From Myxococcales bacterium (GTDB lineage: Bacteria; Myxococcota; Myxococcia; Myxococcales; Myxococcaceae): a stretch of DNA of 40,369 nt. The DNA is taken from NCBI GenBank assembly GCA_016191815.1, contig JACPVI010000055.1:1-40369 (forward strand), read 5' to 3'. Positions within the stretch are counted from its first letter, which is position 1, and the number at the start of each line of letters is the position of its first letter. This document shows, piece by piece, positions 22,833 through 31,610 of this stretch. The notes under the pieces are model-generated. The model did no database searches. It was given only the letters and a program-made list of their open reading frames with translations, and was not told where the DNA came from. A program made the position numbers and the translations under genes.

Positions 22833-24158
22833 CTACCCCGCCCCGGTCGCCGCCGCCGCCTCCTCGGGGGAGAGCGAGGCCATTATCTCCCTCGCCTTCT
22901 CCACCTTCACGTGGCCCGCCTTCACCAGGAGATTCGCGATCTTCTCCACCCAATCCCCGCGAGCGCCTGCGGTGACCGCCACGCAGCGGGCGTGCAGCGC
23001 CATGTGCCCGCGCTGGATGCCCACCGAGCCCAGGGCCCGAAGGGCGGCGAAGTTCTGCGCCAGGCCGACCGACGCGAAGACCCCTGCCAGCTCTCGCACC
23101 CCAGACACCCGGAGGACCTTCAGCGCCGCCTGAGCGCCGGGGTGCAGCTTCACCGGGCCGCCCACCGTTCCCAAGGCCAGCGGCAGCTCGATTCTCCCCA
23201 CCAGGTGCCCCTCCTCCAGGTGCCAGGTGGAGAGCGGCCGGTAGCGCCCCTCGCGGCAGGCGTAGGCATGGGCCCCGGCTTCGATGGCGCGCCAGTCCTG
23301 GCCGGTGGCGATCGCCACCGCGTCGATGCCGTTCATCACGCCCTTGTTGTGGGTGGCGGCGCGGTAGGGATCGGCCTCGGCGAAGCGGCTCGCCTGGGCG
23401 ACGCCCTCGGCGATCTCCTCGGCAGGCCGGTCGAAGTCGGCGAGCAGCGGGACCGGGATCCGGCAAGCAGCCCGCGCCAGCCTCCGGTCGGCCAGGTTGG
23501 AGAGGATGCGCAGGTACACCTTGCCGCCGGCGCGCTCCTCGATGAAGGGGGCCACTCCTTCGGCCACGGTGTTGATCAGGTTCGCCCCCATCGCCTCCTG
23601 GGTGTCGATGACCAGGTGGACGACCAAGAGCGGCTCGCCGCGCGGGCCCTCCGGCGCCGGGAGGATCCGCACCTCCACGTCCTTCGCCCCACCGCCGCGC
23701 CGCACCAGCGCCGGGTGAAAGCTGTTGGCCAAGGCGAGGATCTCCTCCTTCGCACCGAGGATCTTCTTCTTTGCCTCCGCCGGATCTCCATAGCGGGTGA
23801 GCTGGATCTGCCCGACCATCTCGGAGCGATCCGCCTCGGCGCAAAAGCCGCCCGCCTCCCGCACGATCTTCGCCGCGAAAGAGACCGCCGCCACCACCGA
23901 CGGCTCCTCCACCGCCATCGGGACGATGTAGTCCCGCCCGTTCACCGAAAGGTTGAGCCCGAGCCCGATCGGCAGGCCGAACACGCCCAAGGCGTTCTCG
24001 ATCATCGTGTTCGCCAGCTCGGGCGTTAGACCCTCCTCACCGCAGAGGTGGGCCAGCTCCTCGGAGGAGAGCCGGAACATGCGGGCGATCTGGCTCCGCC
24101 GTTCCTCGAGCGAGAGCTTGTGGAACCCCGCCAACCGCGATGTCACCGTCTCGGGCAT
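22833..24158 (-). CDS. mvaA: Hydroxymethylglutaryl-CoA reductase, class II
   Basis: A 441-residue enzyme interconverting HMG-CoA and mevalonate. The catalytic set of class II enzymes is visible: Glu 84/85 in VPMAVEEPS, Lys 272 in THNKGVMNGID, Asp 288 in IATGQDWRAIEAG and His 385 in GHMALHAR. The dinucleotide-binding segment is IDTQEAMGANLINT, and the N-terminus has ENALGVFGLPIGLG. It lacks the membrane domain of class I enzymes. The ATG at 24158 has GAGG about 10 nt upstream. It is placed between fni and mvaK1 in a biosynthetic order, so the biosynthetic direction is the likely one. No HMG-CoA synthase gene is in this window. Confidence 0.95.
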   Translation of the reverse strand: MPETVTSRLAGFHKLSLEERRSQIARMFRLSSEELAHLCGEEGLTPELANTMIENALGVFGLPIGLGLNLSVNGRDYIVPMAVEEPSVVAAVSFAAKIVREAGGFCAEADRSEMVGQIQLTRYGDPAEAKKKILGAKEEILALANSFHPALVRRGGGAKDVEVRILPAPEGPRGEPLLVVHLVIDTQEAMGANLINTVAEGVAPFIEERAGGKVYLRILSNLADRRLARAACRIPVPLLADFDRPAEEIAEGVAQASRFAEADPYRAATHNKGVMNGIDAVAIATGQDWRAIEAGAHAYACREGRYRPLSTWHLEEGHLVGRIELPLALGTVGGPVKLHPGAQAALKVLRVSGVRELAGVFASVGLAQNFAALRALGSVGIQRGHMALHARCVAVTAGARGDWVEKIANLLVKAGHVKVEKAREIMASLSPEEAAAATGAG

Positions 24159-24177
24159 TTCCGTTCCTCGAGGCGGC

Positions 24178-25236
24178 CTACAGCGCCGCCAACCAAGCCT
24201 TCAACTCCCCGGTCAGCACCACCGGCCGCTTGCGAAGCTCGGCGAGGCTCCGGCTCCCGGTGAGCAAGAGCGCGCGGCGGAGCACCGAGGAGAAGACCTC
24301 CAGCGCCTGCGCGGCCGCCTCGGAGCCCCCGGCGTTGAGCGCCCGGAGCAACGGCAGCGCCATTCCGGCCAGGTCGGCGCCCAGCGCCACCGCTTTGGCC
24401 GCCTCCAGTCCGGTCCGGATCCCGCCGGAGGCAATCAGCTTCACCCCCGGCCCGACCGCGCGGCGCACCGAGGCCACCGAGGCCGCGGTGGGAATGCCCC
24501 AGCCCGCCAACTGGACGCCCACCTCGGCCGCGGCGCCGCTGGCCCTCAGCTGCTCCACCCGCAAGAAAGAGGTCCCCCCGAGACCCGAGACGTCGAGGGC
24601 CCGCACCCCACAGTCCACCAGCCGCCGCGCGACCTCCGGGGAAAGCCCGCAACCGGTTTCCTTGACGAGCAGCCGGTCGCCATAAGCCTTGGCCAACGCC
24701 GCGGTGAGCTGGTAGCCGCCGCGGAAGTCGCGGTCGCCCTCCGGCTGGATCAGCTCCTGGGCGGGGTTGAGGTGCAGCGCCATGCCGTCGGCGCCGATTG
24801 CCTCGGACAACCGCCTCACTCCGTCCACGCCGAGCTCGGCTGCCTGCCGGACCCCGATGTTCCCGATCACCACCGCGCTGGGCGCTACGTCCCGCACCCG
24901 GAAGCTGGCCGCCCGCTCGCCCGCCTCGGCCATTGCCCGCTGGCTCCCCACTCCGAAGGCGACCGCGTGGCGCTCGGCGAGCGAAGCCAGCTCTCGGTTG
25001 ACCGCTCCGGCCCGCTCGGTTCCGCCGGTCATCGCGGTGATGACCAGCGGCAGGGAGAGTCGCTTGCCGAACAGCTCCGCGGAGGTGTCAACCTCGTCGA
25101 GCGACAGCTCCGGCATGGCGCAGTGCACCAAGTGGACGCAGTCCAAGAGCGTGCGCGGGGCGGACGGCTCCACTTCCTGGCTCGTCACCAGGTCCAAGTG
25201 GGCGTCCTTCCGGCGGGTTGTGGCGTCTTCTCCCAT
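24178..25236 (-). CDS. fni: Isopentenyl-diphosphate delta-isomerase, type 2 (FMN)
   Basis: A 352-residue FMN-dependent isomerase interconverting IPP and DMAPP. Motifs: RRKDAHLDL at the N-terminus, TAMTGGT, GNIGVRQ, HLNPAQELIQPEGDRDF, VKETGCGLS, DVSGLGGTSF and the phosphate/FMN-binding SGGIRTGLEAAKAVALGAD. I chose ATG at 25236, giving MGEDATTRRKDAHLDL, because family members start a few residues before RKDxH; upstream residues in the open frame look non-coding. It is the first gene of the mevalonate operon. mvaA begins 19 nt after its stop. Confidence 0.95.
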   Translation of the reverse strand: MGEDATTRRKDAHLDLVTSQEVEPSAPRTLLDCVHLVHCAMPELSLDEVDTSAELFGKRLSLPLVITAMTGGTERAGAVNRELASLAERHAVAFGVGSQRAMAEAGERAASFRVRDVAPSAVVIGNIGVRQAAELGVDGVRRLSEAIGADGMALHLNPAQELIQPEGDRDFRGGYQLTAALAKAYGDRLLVKETGCGLSPEVARRLVDCGVRALDVSGLGGTSFLRVEQLRASGAAAEVGVQLAGWGIPTAASVASVRRAVGPGVKLIASGGIRTGLEAAKAVALGADLAGMALPLLRALNAGGSEAAAQALEVFSSVLRRALLLTGSRSLAELRKRPVVLTGELKAWLAAL

Positions 25237-25371
25237 GGCAGGCGTGAGGTTCCTAGCAACCCACCCCCAGGGGCGCAAGGAGGGCTACCCCGAACGGTCG
25301 AAACAGGGTGCCCAAAGGCGAGGGCGGGGTTCCGGCTGGCCTAATCCCCCCGTCGGGGGTAGGAGCACGCC

Positions 25372-25779
25372 GTGAGCCAAGCGGCCCCGAAGCTGGCGGT
25401 GTTCCTCCACTCCGGCGACTACGACCGGATGCACCAAGGCCTGTCGATCGCCACAGCGGCGAGCGCGGCCGGCCGCCAGGTGGAGGTGTTCTTTTTCTGG
25501 TGGGCGCTGGAGCGTCTGTGGAAGGACGAGCTGGACGAGCCGGACTTCGGCCCCGGCAGGGAGGAGGCGGTGAACCGCTTCGAGGCCCGGAGGATGCCCA
25601 CGCTGCGCGAGCTGTTGGGCCACCTGCGAGAGTCGGGGCGCTGCACCCTTTACGCCTGCACCGGCTCCATGGCCGCGGTGGGGGCGGAGCCGGCGGGAAT
25701 GGAGGCGAAAGTGGACCGGTTGGTCGGCTGGAATGCCATCCTCCAGATCACCGCTGGGGCCGAGCGGTTCTACCTCTGA
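25372..25779 (+). CDS. DsrE/DsrF-like small protein
   Basis: A 135-residue protein of the DsrE/F/H-like fold. It starts with a beta strand (KLAVFLHSGDYD), then a helix of an ATAASAAGRQVEVFFFWWA pattern, and later a cysteine-bearing loop, LYACTGSMAAVG. That loop is the usual position of the conserved Cys in DsrE2-type proteins, which act in sulfur relay or as peroxiredoxin-like partners. Start is GTG at 25372, with AGGAG about 9 nt upstream. It lies divergent from fni, and a short C-rich/G-rich inverted repeat (about 25346-25360) lies just before the ribosome site. The substrate is unknown. Confidence 0.8.
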   Translation: MSQAAPKLAVFLHSGDYDRMHQGLSIATAASAAGRQVEVFFFWWALERLWKDELDEPDFGPGREEAVNRFEARRMPTLRELLGHLRESGRCTLYACTGSMAAVGAEPAGMEAKVDRLVGWNAILQITAGAERFYL

Positions 25780-25876
25780 ACCTTCGGCCACTCGGGAGGG
25801 GAGCAGGCGGGCCGGCGCTTCCAAGGCGACTCGGAGTCCGCGGAGGGTGTCCGAGCCGGCTGCGGCGCCCCGGTCG

Positions 25877-26701
25877 ATGCTGGTGCTCGCGGGCGCGAAG
25901 GAGCTGCCAGCTCTGGCCCGCGCCTTCGGAGGCCCGGTGGTGCACGCGGCGTCGGCCGAGGAGGCGTCCCGCACGATGCAAGAGGAAAAGCCCGCGCTGG
26001 TGGTGGCCGCCCAGAGCGAGTGGCACCGGGAGTTTCTCTCCTCGCTCTCGCCCGAGGTTCGCCCGGCGGTGCTGGGGATCGGGGCCGAGGCGGACGCGTC
26101 GATCGCCGACGAGTGGCTCTCGCCCGACCGCGACGAAGAGGAGGGCGCAGTCAGGCTCAGGCTCGCCCAGCAGCGGGCGCGCACGAGAAGGCTGACCGCC
26201 CGCCGGGCATTCGTCGACTTCCTCACCGGGCTTCCCAACCGCCGCGCGTCGGTGCGAGCGCTGGTCCGCGAGGCGGAGCGCTCGCGGCGGAGCGGGGGCG
26301 CGCTCTCTCTGGTGCTGATCGATCTCGACGACTTCAAGCGGGTGAACGATGAGAAGGGACACCCGGCAGGGGACCGGCTCCTGCGGAAGGTGGGCGGCGC
26401 GCTGAGGAGCGTCACCCGTGGCAGCGAGCTGTGCGGCCGGGTGGGCGGCGACGAGTTCGCGCTGATCATCTCCGGCGATCGACCGGTGGCGCTCAATGCG
26501 GCGGGAAGATCCCGCGAGGCGCTGCGAGCGCTCGGAGTCTCGGCCACCATGGCCGCCTGCACCCTCAGGAGGAACGAGTCCCTGCGGGAGCTGTACCGCC
26601 GGACCGACCGCGAGCTGACCGCGGCGAAGGAACGCCGGAGGGCACAGGTGGGCGCAGGCGCCAGCCTGCAGGGTCGGCCTCCGGCACATCTAACGGTGTG
26701 A
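25877..26701 (+). CDS. Diguanylate cyclase with degenerate receiver-like N-terminus
   Basis: A 274-residue protein. The C-terminal GGDEF domain has FLTGLPNRRAS, LIDLDDFKRVNDEKGHPAGD and an intact active-site RVGGDEFAL, so it should make cyclic di-GMP from GTP. The inhibitory I-site position reads RGSE instead of RxxD. The first 100 residues follow a receiver-like alternation (MLVLAGAKELPAL, then VVAAQSE, then AVLGIG) but lack the acidic pocket and phospho-acceptor Asp, so phosphorylation control is unlikely. The start is uncertain: ATG at 25877 has no clear ribosome site, and a GTG at 25841 is possible. It follows the DsrE-like gene at short distance. Confidence 0.87.
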   Translation: MLVLAGAKELPALARAFGGPVVHAASAEEASRTMQEEKPALVVAAQSEWHREFLSSLSPEVRPAVLGIGAEADASIADEWLSPDRDEEEGAVRLRLAQQRARTRRLTARRAFVDFLTGLPNRRASVRALVREAERSRRSGGALSLVLIDLDDFKRVNDEKGHPAGDRLLRKVGGALRSVTRGSELCGRVGGDEFALIISGDRPVALNAAGRSREALRALGVSATMAACTLRRNESLRELYRRTDRELTAAKERRRAQVGAGASLQGRPPAHLTV

Positions 26702-26789
26702 GCCGGCCCGCGCACGGTTTGACGCCGGTGGCCCGCTGCTTAGCTTGCGGAAGCCAGCCGTTTCGAAGTCACCAGGAGCAAGGACCAGG

Positions 26790-27719
26790 ATGAATCACGA
26801 GCGCGCTTGGGGAGACCGATACCAGCGGCAATGGGCGCCGCGCCCGCGCCAGGGTGGGTGGCGCCGATTCTCCAGCTACGCCAAGACGGCGTCGCTGCTC
26901 GCGGGGCTGACCGCGCTGGCGCTGGTGGTGGGAGAGCGGCTGGGCGGGGTGGGAGGGCTTCTCACCGCGGGCATCTTCGTCGTCGCGATGAACCTGGCGG
27001 CGTTCTGGTTCAGCGACCGCATCGCGCTGGCCATCCACGGCGCCCGGCCGCTGGACCTCGCCCAGGCCCCGGGCCTCCACCGGCTGGTGGGCGAGCTGTC
27101 GCGCCGGGCGGGGCTTCCGATGCCTCGGCTCTACCTCGTGCCGATCGATACCCCGAACGCCTTCGCCACTGGCCGAAGCCCGGAGCGGGCGGCGCTGGCG
27201 GTGACCAGCGGGCTGTTGCAGATGCTCGACGAGCGGGAGCTCCGGGGCGTGCTGGCCCACGAGCTGGCGCACGTGAAGAACCGGGACACCTTGCTCTCCA
27301 CCGTCGCCGCGACGCTGGCGGGGGTGATCACCTACGCGGTGCAGTGGCTCTTCTGGTTCGGCGGGGCCTTCGCCGGCGGGCAGGACGACGACGGCGAGGA
27401 CGGGGGCGGGCTGGCGAGCTTGGGACTGCTCCTGGTGGCGCCGCTGGCGGCGACCCTGCTCCAGCTCGCGGTGAGCCGCTCCCGGGAGTACGGAGCGGAT
27501 GCCACCGGGGCGGAGCTCTCACAAGACCCGCTGGCGCTGGCCAGCGCGCTGGGGAAGCTCGAGCAGGCGAACGAGTACCTCCCCTACGACCGGGCGCCGG
27601 CGACCTCGCACCTGTTCATCGTCAATCCGCTCTCCGGGGGCGGAGTGATGGCTCTGTTCTCCACCCACCCGCCGGTGCGCGAGCGCATCCGCCGGCTGCA
27701 AGCGATCGCCGGGGCTTGA
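26790..27719 (+). CDS. htpX: HtpX-like M48 zinc metalloprotease
   Basis: A 309-residue inner-membrane protease. Two N-terminal membrane segments (about 34-50 and 53-74) precede the catalytic domain. The zinc site is HELAH (157-161) in GVLAHELAHVKNRDT, with the third ligand Glu in SRSREYGADATGA. Two further hydrophobic stretches follow the HEXXH, as in HtpX. The C-terminal STHPPVRERIRRLQ is also characteristic. ATG at 26790 has AGGA about 9 nt upstream. HtpX proteases degrade damaged membrane proteins under envelope stress. An acidic loop (GGQDDDGEDGGG) lies between the later hydrophobic stretches. Confidence 0.92.
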   Translation: MNHERAWGDRYQRQWAPRPRQGGWRRFSSYAKTASLLAGLTALALVVGERLGGVGGLLTAGIFVVAMNLAAFWFSDRIALAIHGARPLDLAQAPGLHRLVGELSRRAGLPMPRLYLVPIDTPNAFATGRSPERAALAVTSGLLQMLDERELRGVLAHELAHVKNRDTLLSTVAATLAGVITYAVQWLFWFGGAFAGGQDDDGEDGGGLASLGLLLVAPLAATLLQLAVSRSREYGADATGAELSQDPLALASALGKLEQANEYLPYDRAPATSHLFIVNPLSGGGVMALFSTHPPVRERIRRLQAIAGA

Positions 27720-27757
27720 ACCGGCCGGAGCCGGTGGCCAACAACGAGCGAGAGTTC

Positions 27758-29047
27758 TCACGGGTGGTGGGGCTCCGGGTCGAGAATTGGTCCGCCGGCT
27801 GACCGGGTCGCACCTCGCTCCGCGGTGCCCGGCGGCGTGCCCAGCACGAGCTGCCGCCGCGCCTCCATCCTCCGGTCCAGCCGGGAGAGCCGCCGCGCGT
27901 GGTCGTCGGGATCCTCCGCGCCCGCCGACCTCCTCGCGTGCTCCGCCGCGCCGGGAAGGTCCCGGAGCCGGTGCTCGCGCAGCTTGGCCAAGGAAAGGTG
28001 CAGCTCCGCCGCGAGCCCGGGTATTCCGCGCCCCAACGCGAGCGCCCGGTCCAGCGCCGCCGCTGCCCCGGAAAAGTCGCCGCCCCGGAGCGAGAGGGTG
28101 GCCAAGAGCCTCAACGCCTCGACCGCGAGCGCACAGTCGCATCCGAGAGCCACCGCGCGCTGGGCGAAGGCACGCGCCCGGTCGACCAGCCGGCAGCGCG
28201 AAGCCAGGTGCGCCAAGGAGAGGCAATCGCGGGCGTCGCATGGCTCCACCCGGCCTTCCAGCGCGTCGACCAGCGCCGCGAGCAGGGCTGCCAGGGCGAG
28301 GATGTCCTCCGCGTTGTGCTCCAGCACCGCCGCGAGCAGCCCCGCCTCGCCCGAGCGGAGGAACTCGAAGTACGCAGCGGGAATCTCGCTGCCCGGGATG
28401 TCGTCCGCCCGGGCGTGCCCCAAGACCTCGCGCTCCAGCTCCCCCAGCCGCATCGAGCCCAGCCTTCGCCCGAAGACGCGCCGGGCGCAGTGGAGGAGGT
28501 CGAGGTGCGGCGGGGGCCTGGGCACGGAAAGCCGGTTCAGCACGAAGCGGTTACGCAACAGCGGCCAGTCGAAGCTCTTTCCATTGAAGGTGACCAAGAG
28601 GCTCGCCAAGGAGAGCTTCTCACTCAGGCGCGCCAGGATCGGCGCCTCCTCTCCCGGCCGAGGGAGAACCAGTTGCTCCAGCTCGAGCGCATCGCCCTCG
28701 AAGCACCCCATGCCGACCAGGAAGGGCAGCGTGCCCGCTCCTCCCGAAAGCCCGGTGGTCTCAGTGTCGAGCAAGAGCATCCGAGAGGGATCCACTCGCT
28801 CGAAGGCCCTATCCAGGGCGAGGTGCCCGATCGTCGCCGGCGAAGCCAGCCGGGCCTGGGCAACCAGGTGCCGCCCGTGGGTGTGCTCCGGCGGGTGCCT
28901 CCTATAGACCAGGTGCAGCTTCCCGTGCGGCGTCAGCCGCGAGGCGAGCAGGGCCGCCGAGATCACCTGGCCGCGATCGGCCTGCTCGGGTTTGGAGCTC
29001 GCCGGTCGGAGGGCCGGGAGCCGCAAGAGGCGAGCCTTCAGGTCCAC
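27758..29047 (-). CDS. YprB/MrfB-like RNase H-fold exonuclease
   Basis: A 429-residue protein with a DEDDh exonuclease core: Asp and Glu in LLLDTETTGLSGG, the second Asp in TFNGKSFDWPLLRNRF, and His and Asp four residues apart in EHNAEDI. HLDLLHCARR and a GELEREVLG segment match the YprB ribonuclease-H-like family. The last 170 residues form Ala/Leu-rich helices resembling tetratricopeptide-type repeats, beyond the nuclease domain. GTG at 29047 has GAGGGG about 7 nt upstream. It begins 10 nt after the stop of the helicase gene, so the two are one operon. In Bacillus the homologous pair MrfA/MrfB repairs mitomycin C damage; the same role here is inferred. Confidence 0.87.
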   Translation of the reverse strand: MDLKARLLRLPALRPASSKPEQADRGQVISAALLASRLTPHGKLHLVYRRHPPEHTHGRHLVAQARLASPATIGHLALDRAFERVDPSRMLLLDTETTGLSGGAGTLPFLVGMGCFEGDALELEQLVLPRPGEEAPILARLSEKLSLASLLVTFNGKSFDWPLLRNRFVLNRLSVPRPPPHLDLLHCARRVFGRRLGSMRLGELEREVLGHARADDIPGSEIPAAYFEFLRSGEAGLLAAVLEHNAEDILALAALLAALVDALEGRVEPCDARDCLSLAHLASRCRLVDRARAFAQRAVALGCDCALAVEALRLLATLSLRGGDFSGAAAALDRALALGRGIPGLAAELHLSLAKLREHRLRDLPGAAEHARRSAGAEDPDDHARRLSRLDRRMEARRQLVLGTPPGTAERGATRSAGGPILDPEPHHP

Positions 29048-29057
29048 CGAAGGCCCC

Positions 29058-31457
29058 TCAGTGCGAAGGCGGCGCGCCGAGCGCGGCGATGAGCGAGCGC
29101 GCCAGCGCCTTCCACCTCGGCGAGGCGATGCCGGCGGGCGGGCCGATGCAGCCCGGGCACCCGCTCGGGCAGGCGCAGGATTCGATGAGCCTCCGCCCGC
29201 GGCGGAGCAACTCCTCTCGCTCGTCGTACAGCCGCGAGCCCAGGCCCACCCCTCCGGGCACGTGATCGTAGAGGAACAGCGCCGGCTCGAAGGTGGGCAT
29301 CGCCTCTCCTCCCTTCTGCGGCGGAAGCGAAGGGTCCGCCCGGCTCCCCACGGTGGAGCCGAGGTCCCGCGGATCGATCATCAACCCCACGCAGGCCACC
29401 GTGTGCAGCGCGTGGCCGATGCCGCGGAACGCGTCCAACAGATCCGCCCGGCTCGCGCGCAGGCCCTCCAGCACCTCCTCGGGGGCGATCATCCAGAAGG
29501 CGGTGGTGTGCTTCTGGATCTCCGGCAGCGCCACCTCGCCGTAGCCCACGTTCTCGTGGGTGTGGAACTTGATCTTCTTGTACCCCACCACCTTCTCCAC
29601 CACGCTCACCTCGCCGGTGCCAAAGCTGGCCCCGCCCTCGCAGCGGGCCGCCGCCGCCTCGGAGAGCACCTCCACCCGGGTGTGGGTCATCGCCTGGGTG
29701 AAGTAGTCGGGCTCCACCTTCCGCACGAAGGCCTTGTGGTTTTCGAAGTCGAGCCGCTCCACCTGGAGCTGCGAGCCCTCGTGCTGGTAGATGGCCTGCT
29801 CGTGCAGCATGGTGTGGGCCGATCGCCAATCCATCTCGGCGATGGTCTTCTGCGCCTCCAGGTCCACCACCACGAAGTTGTCCCAGCCCACGCTCCTCAG
29901 GGACACCTCGTTGGCCGGGTAGGCGTCGGCCGACCAGTGGTAGACGCGCCGGCCCTGCTCGCCCGGCACCGGATGCACCACCCGGTGCGAGGCCAGAAAC
30001 TCCAGCGTCTCGCCGGTGCCCTGCGCCGAGACTTCCCGGAAGCTCTCTCCTTCCGCAAAGGGCAGCTCGAAGGCGGCGCACTTGATGTGCTGGACCAGGA
30101 TCTCCACGTTGTCCGGGTCGATGCGCGCCTGCTCCACCGGAGCACAGAGCAGGCCCTTGGCCTCGGAGGCGACGTACTGGTCCACCGGGGCGCTGGAAGT
30201 CACTAGGAGGGCCAGGCTCTCGGTCTGCCTCCGGCCGGCGCGCCCGAAGCGTTGCCAGAGCGCGGCCATGCTGCCGGGGTAGCCGGCGCACACCACCGCG
30301 TCCAGCGCGCCCACGTCGATGCCCAGCTCGAGCGCGTTGGTGGCCACCACGCACCGCAGCTCTCCCTCGCGGAGCCGGGATTCAATCTCCCTCCTGGTCG
30401 CGGGCAGGTAGCCCCCGCGGTAGGCGTGGAGCACCGTGGGATCGATCCGGTCGGAAGCGAGCCGGTCGCGGAGGTACTTGAGCATCACCTCCACGGTGTT
30501 CCGCGACTGGCCGAAGAGGAGCGTGGTGACGCGCGCGCGGACCAGGTCCGCAGTGAGCCGGGCCGCCGCCTTGACGTAGCTCTCCCTCAGCCCCAGCTCG
30601 GGGTTGACCACCGGCGGCTGGTAGACCATCACCTTTCGCGCTCCCGCGGGCGCGCCGCACTGGTCCACCAGCGCCAACTCCCTGCCCAGCATCCGCTCGG
30701 CGTGCTCCTTGGGGTTTCCGATGGTGGCGGAGGCGAAGAGGAAGCGCGGCTGGGAGCCGTGGAAGCGCGCCACCCGCTCCAGCCGGCGGAGCACGTTGGC
30801 CACGTGCGAGCCGAACACCCCCCGGTAGGAGTGCAGCTCGTCCACCACCACGTAGCGGAGGTTGGCGAACAGCCGCGCCCAGGAGGCGTGGTGCGGGAGC
30901 ACCCCGGCGTGCAGCATGTCCGGGTTGGTGACGATGACCTTGGCCCGGTCGCGGGCGGCGCGGCGGGCGTCGGCGGGAGTGTCGCCATCGAAGGTGATGG
31001 CGCCCTGCTCGAGGCCGGCCTCGGCCAGAAAGGCGCGCAGGGCCTCCTCCTGGTCGCGGGAGAGCGCCTTGGTGGGGAAGAGGTAGAGCGCCCTCGCCTC
31101 GCCGTCCCGCGCGAGCGCGTCCAGCACCGGCAGGTTGTAGCAGAGGCTCTTCCCCGAGGCGGTCGGAGTGGCCACCACCACGTCCTTCCCGGAGAGCGCC
31201 AGCTCCACCGCCTCCGCTTGGTGGGAGTAGAGCCTTGCGATGCCGCGCCGCTCGAGGGCCCTCCGCACCGGCTGGGCCAGTGAGCCCATCACGCGCACCT
31301 CCCGCGCTTCCCGGGCGGGGATCACCTCGTCGAGCACGAAGCACGGGCCGACTCGCCGATCCGCGCGCCAGGAGGAGGCCACCGCCTCGATGCCCGAGGT
31401 CGCCGCCCAGGGAGTCCGCCTGGGGCCGCCGAACGCGCCGTCGCCGAGCCGCTCCAC
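29058..31457 (-). CDS. YprA/MrfA-like DEAD/DEAH helicase with DUF1998 Cys cluster
   Basis: A helicase of about 800 residues. Motif I is VATPTASGKSLCYNLPVL after a Q-motif-like LYSHQAEAVE; motif II is VVDELH; motif III is SATIGNP; motif VI lies in WQRFGRAGRRQ. The C-terminal DUF1998 domain carries four clustered cysteines in ESCACPSGCPGCIGP, the metal site of MrfA-type enzymes. It should unwind or translocate on DNA and pass substrate to the exonuclease encoded next. The start is uncertain. GTG at 31457 lies just downstream of a promoter-like sequence and would be nearly leaderless; GTG at 31382 and GTG at 31571 are alternatives. Confidence 0.9.
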   Translation of the reverse strand: MERLGDGAFGGPRRTPWAATSGIEAVASSWRADRRVGPCFVLDEVIPAREAREVRVMGSLAQPVRRALERRGIARLYSHQAEAVELALSGKDVVVATPTASGKSLCYNLPVLDALARDGEARALYLFPTKALSRDQEEALRAFLAEAGLEQGAITFDGDTPADARRAARDRAKVIVTNPDMLHAGVLPHHASWARLFANLRYVVVDELHSYRGVFGSHVANVLRRLERVARFHGSQPRFLFASATIGNPKEHAERMLGRELALVDQCGAPAGARKVMVYQPPVVNPELGLRESYVKAAARLTADLVRARVTTLLFGQSRNTVEVMLKYLRDRLASDRIDPTVLHAYRGGYLPATRREIESRLREGELRCVVATNALELGIDVGALDAVVCAGYPGSMAALWQRFGRAGRRQTESLALLVTSSAPVDQYVASEAKGLLCAPVEQARIDPDNVEILVQHIKCAAFELPFAEGESFREVSAQGTGETLEFLASHRVVHPVPGEQGRRVYHWSADAYPANEVSLRSVGWDNFVVVDLEAQKTIAEMDWRSAHTMLHEQAIYQHEGSQLQVERLDFENHKAFVRKVEPDYFTQAMTHTRVEVLSEAAAARCEGGASFGTGEVSVVEKVVGYKKIKFHTHENVGYGEVALPEIQKHTTAFWMIAPEEVLEGLRASRADLLDAFRGIGHALHTVACVGLMIDPRDLGSTVGSRADPSLPPQKGGEAMPTFEPALFLYDHVPGGVGLGSRLYDEREELLRRGRRLIESCACPSGCPGCIGPPAGIASPRWKALARSLIAALGAPPSH

Positions 31458-31465
31458 GGCCGCAT

Positions 31466-31494
31466 ACTGTACAGGCGTGCAAGTGACTGCACAA
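31466..31494 (-). promoter_or_regulatory. Candidate promoter and overlapping palindromic operator, helicase operon
   Basis: On the minus strand TTGTGC (31489-31494) and TACAGT (31466-31471) are spaced by 17 nt. The inverted repeat GTGCA-N6-TGCAC (31477-31492) overlaps the -35 and most of the spacer, a typical position for a repressor site. It stands out as relatively A+T-rich within GC-rich surroundings. A damage-response regulator is a reasonable guess given the helicase/nuclease pair, but the sequence does not match any LexA box I can name with confidence. Confidence 0.5.
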
Positions 31495-31610
31495 GTTTTC
31501 AGCCGGCCCCGCTCGGGGAGGCCCCCTTCCGCGAGGCGGTGCGCGGGTGATTCGCCCGAAGGCAAGGCCACGCGGGCGAGACCTCTCGGCCCAGGCCAGC
31601 GACTTTCGAG

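Noticed and set aside
27787-29092. Plus-strand open frames opposite the exonuclease gene
   Set aside because: Low-complexity shadow translations; the minus strand carries the intact DEDDh motifs.
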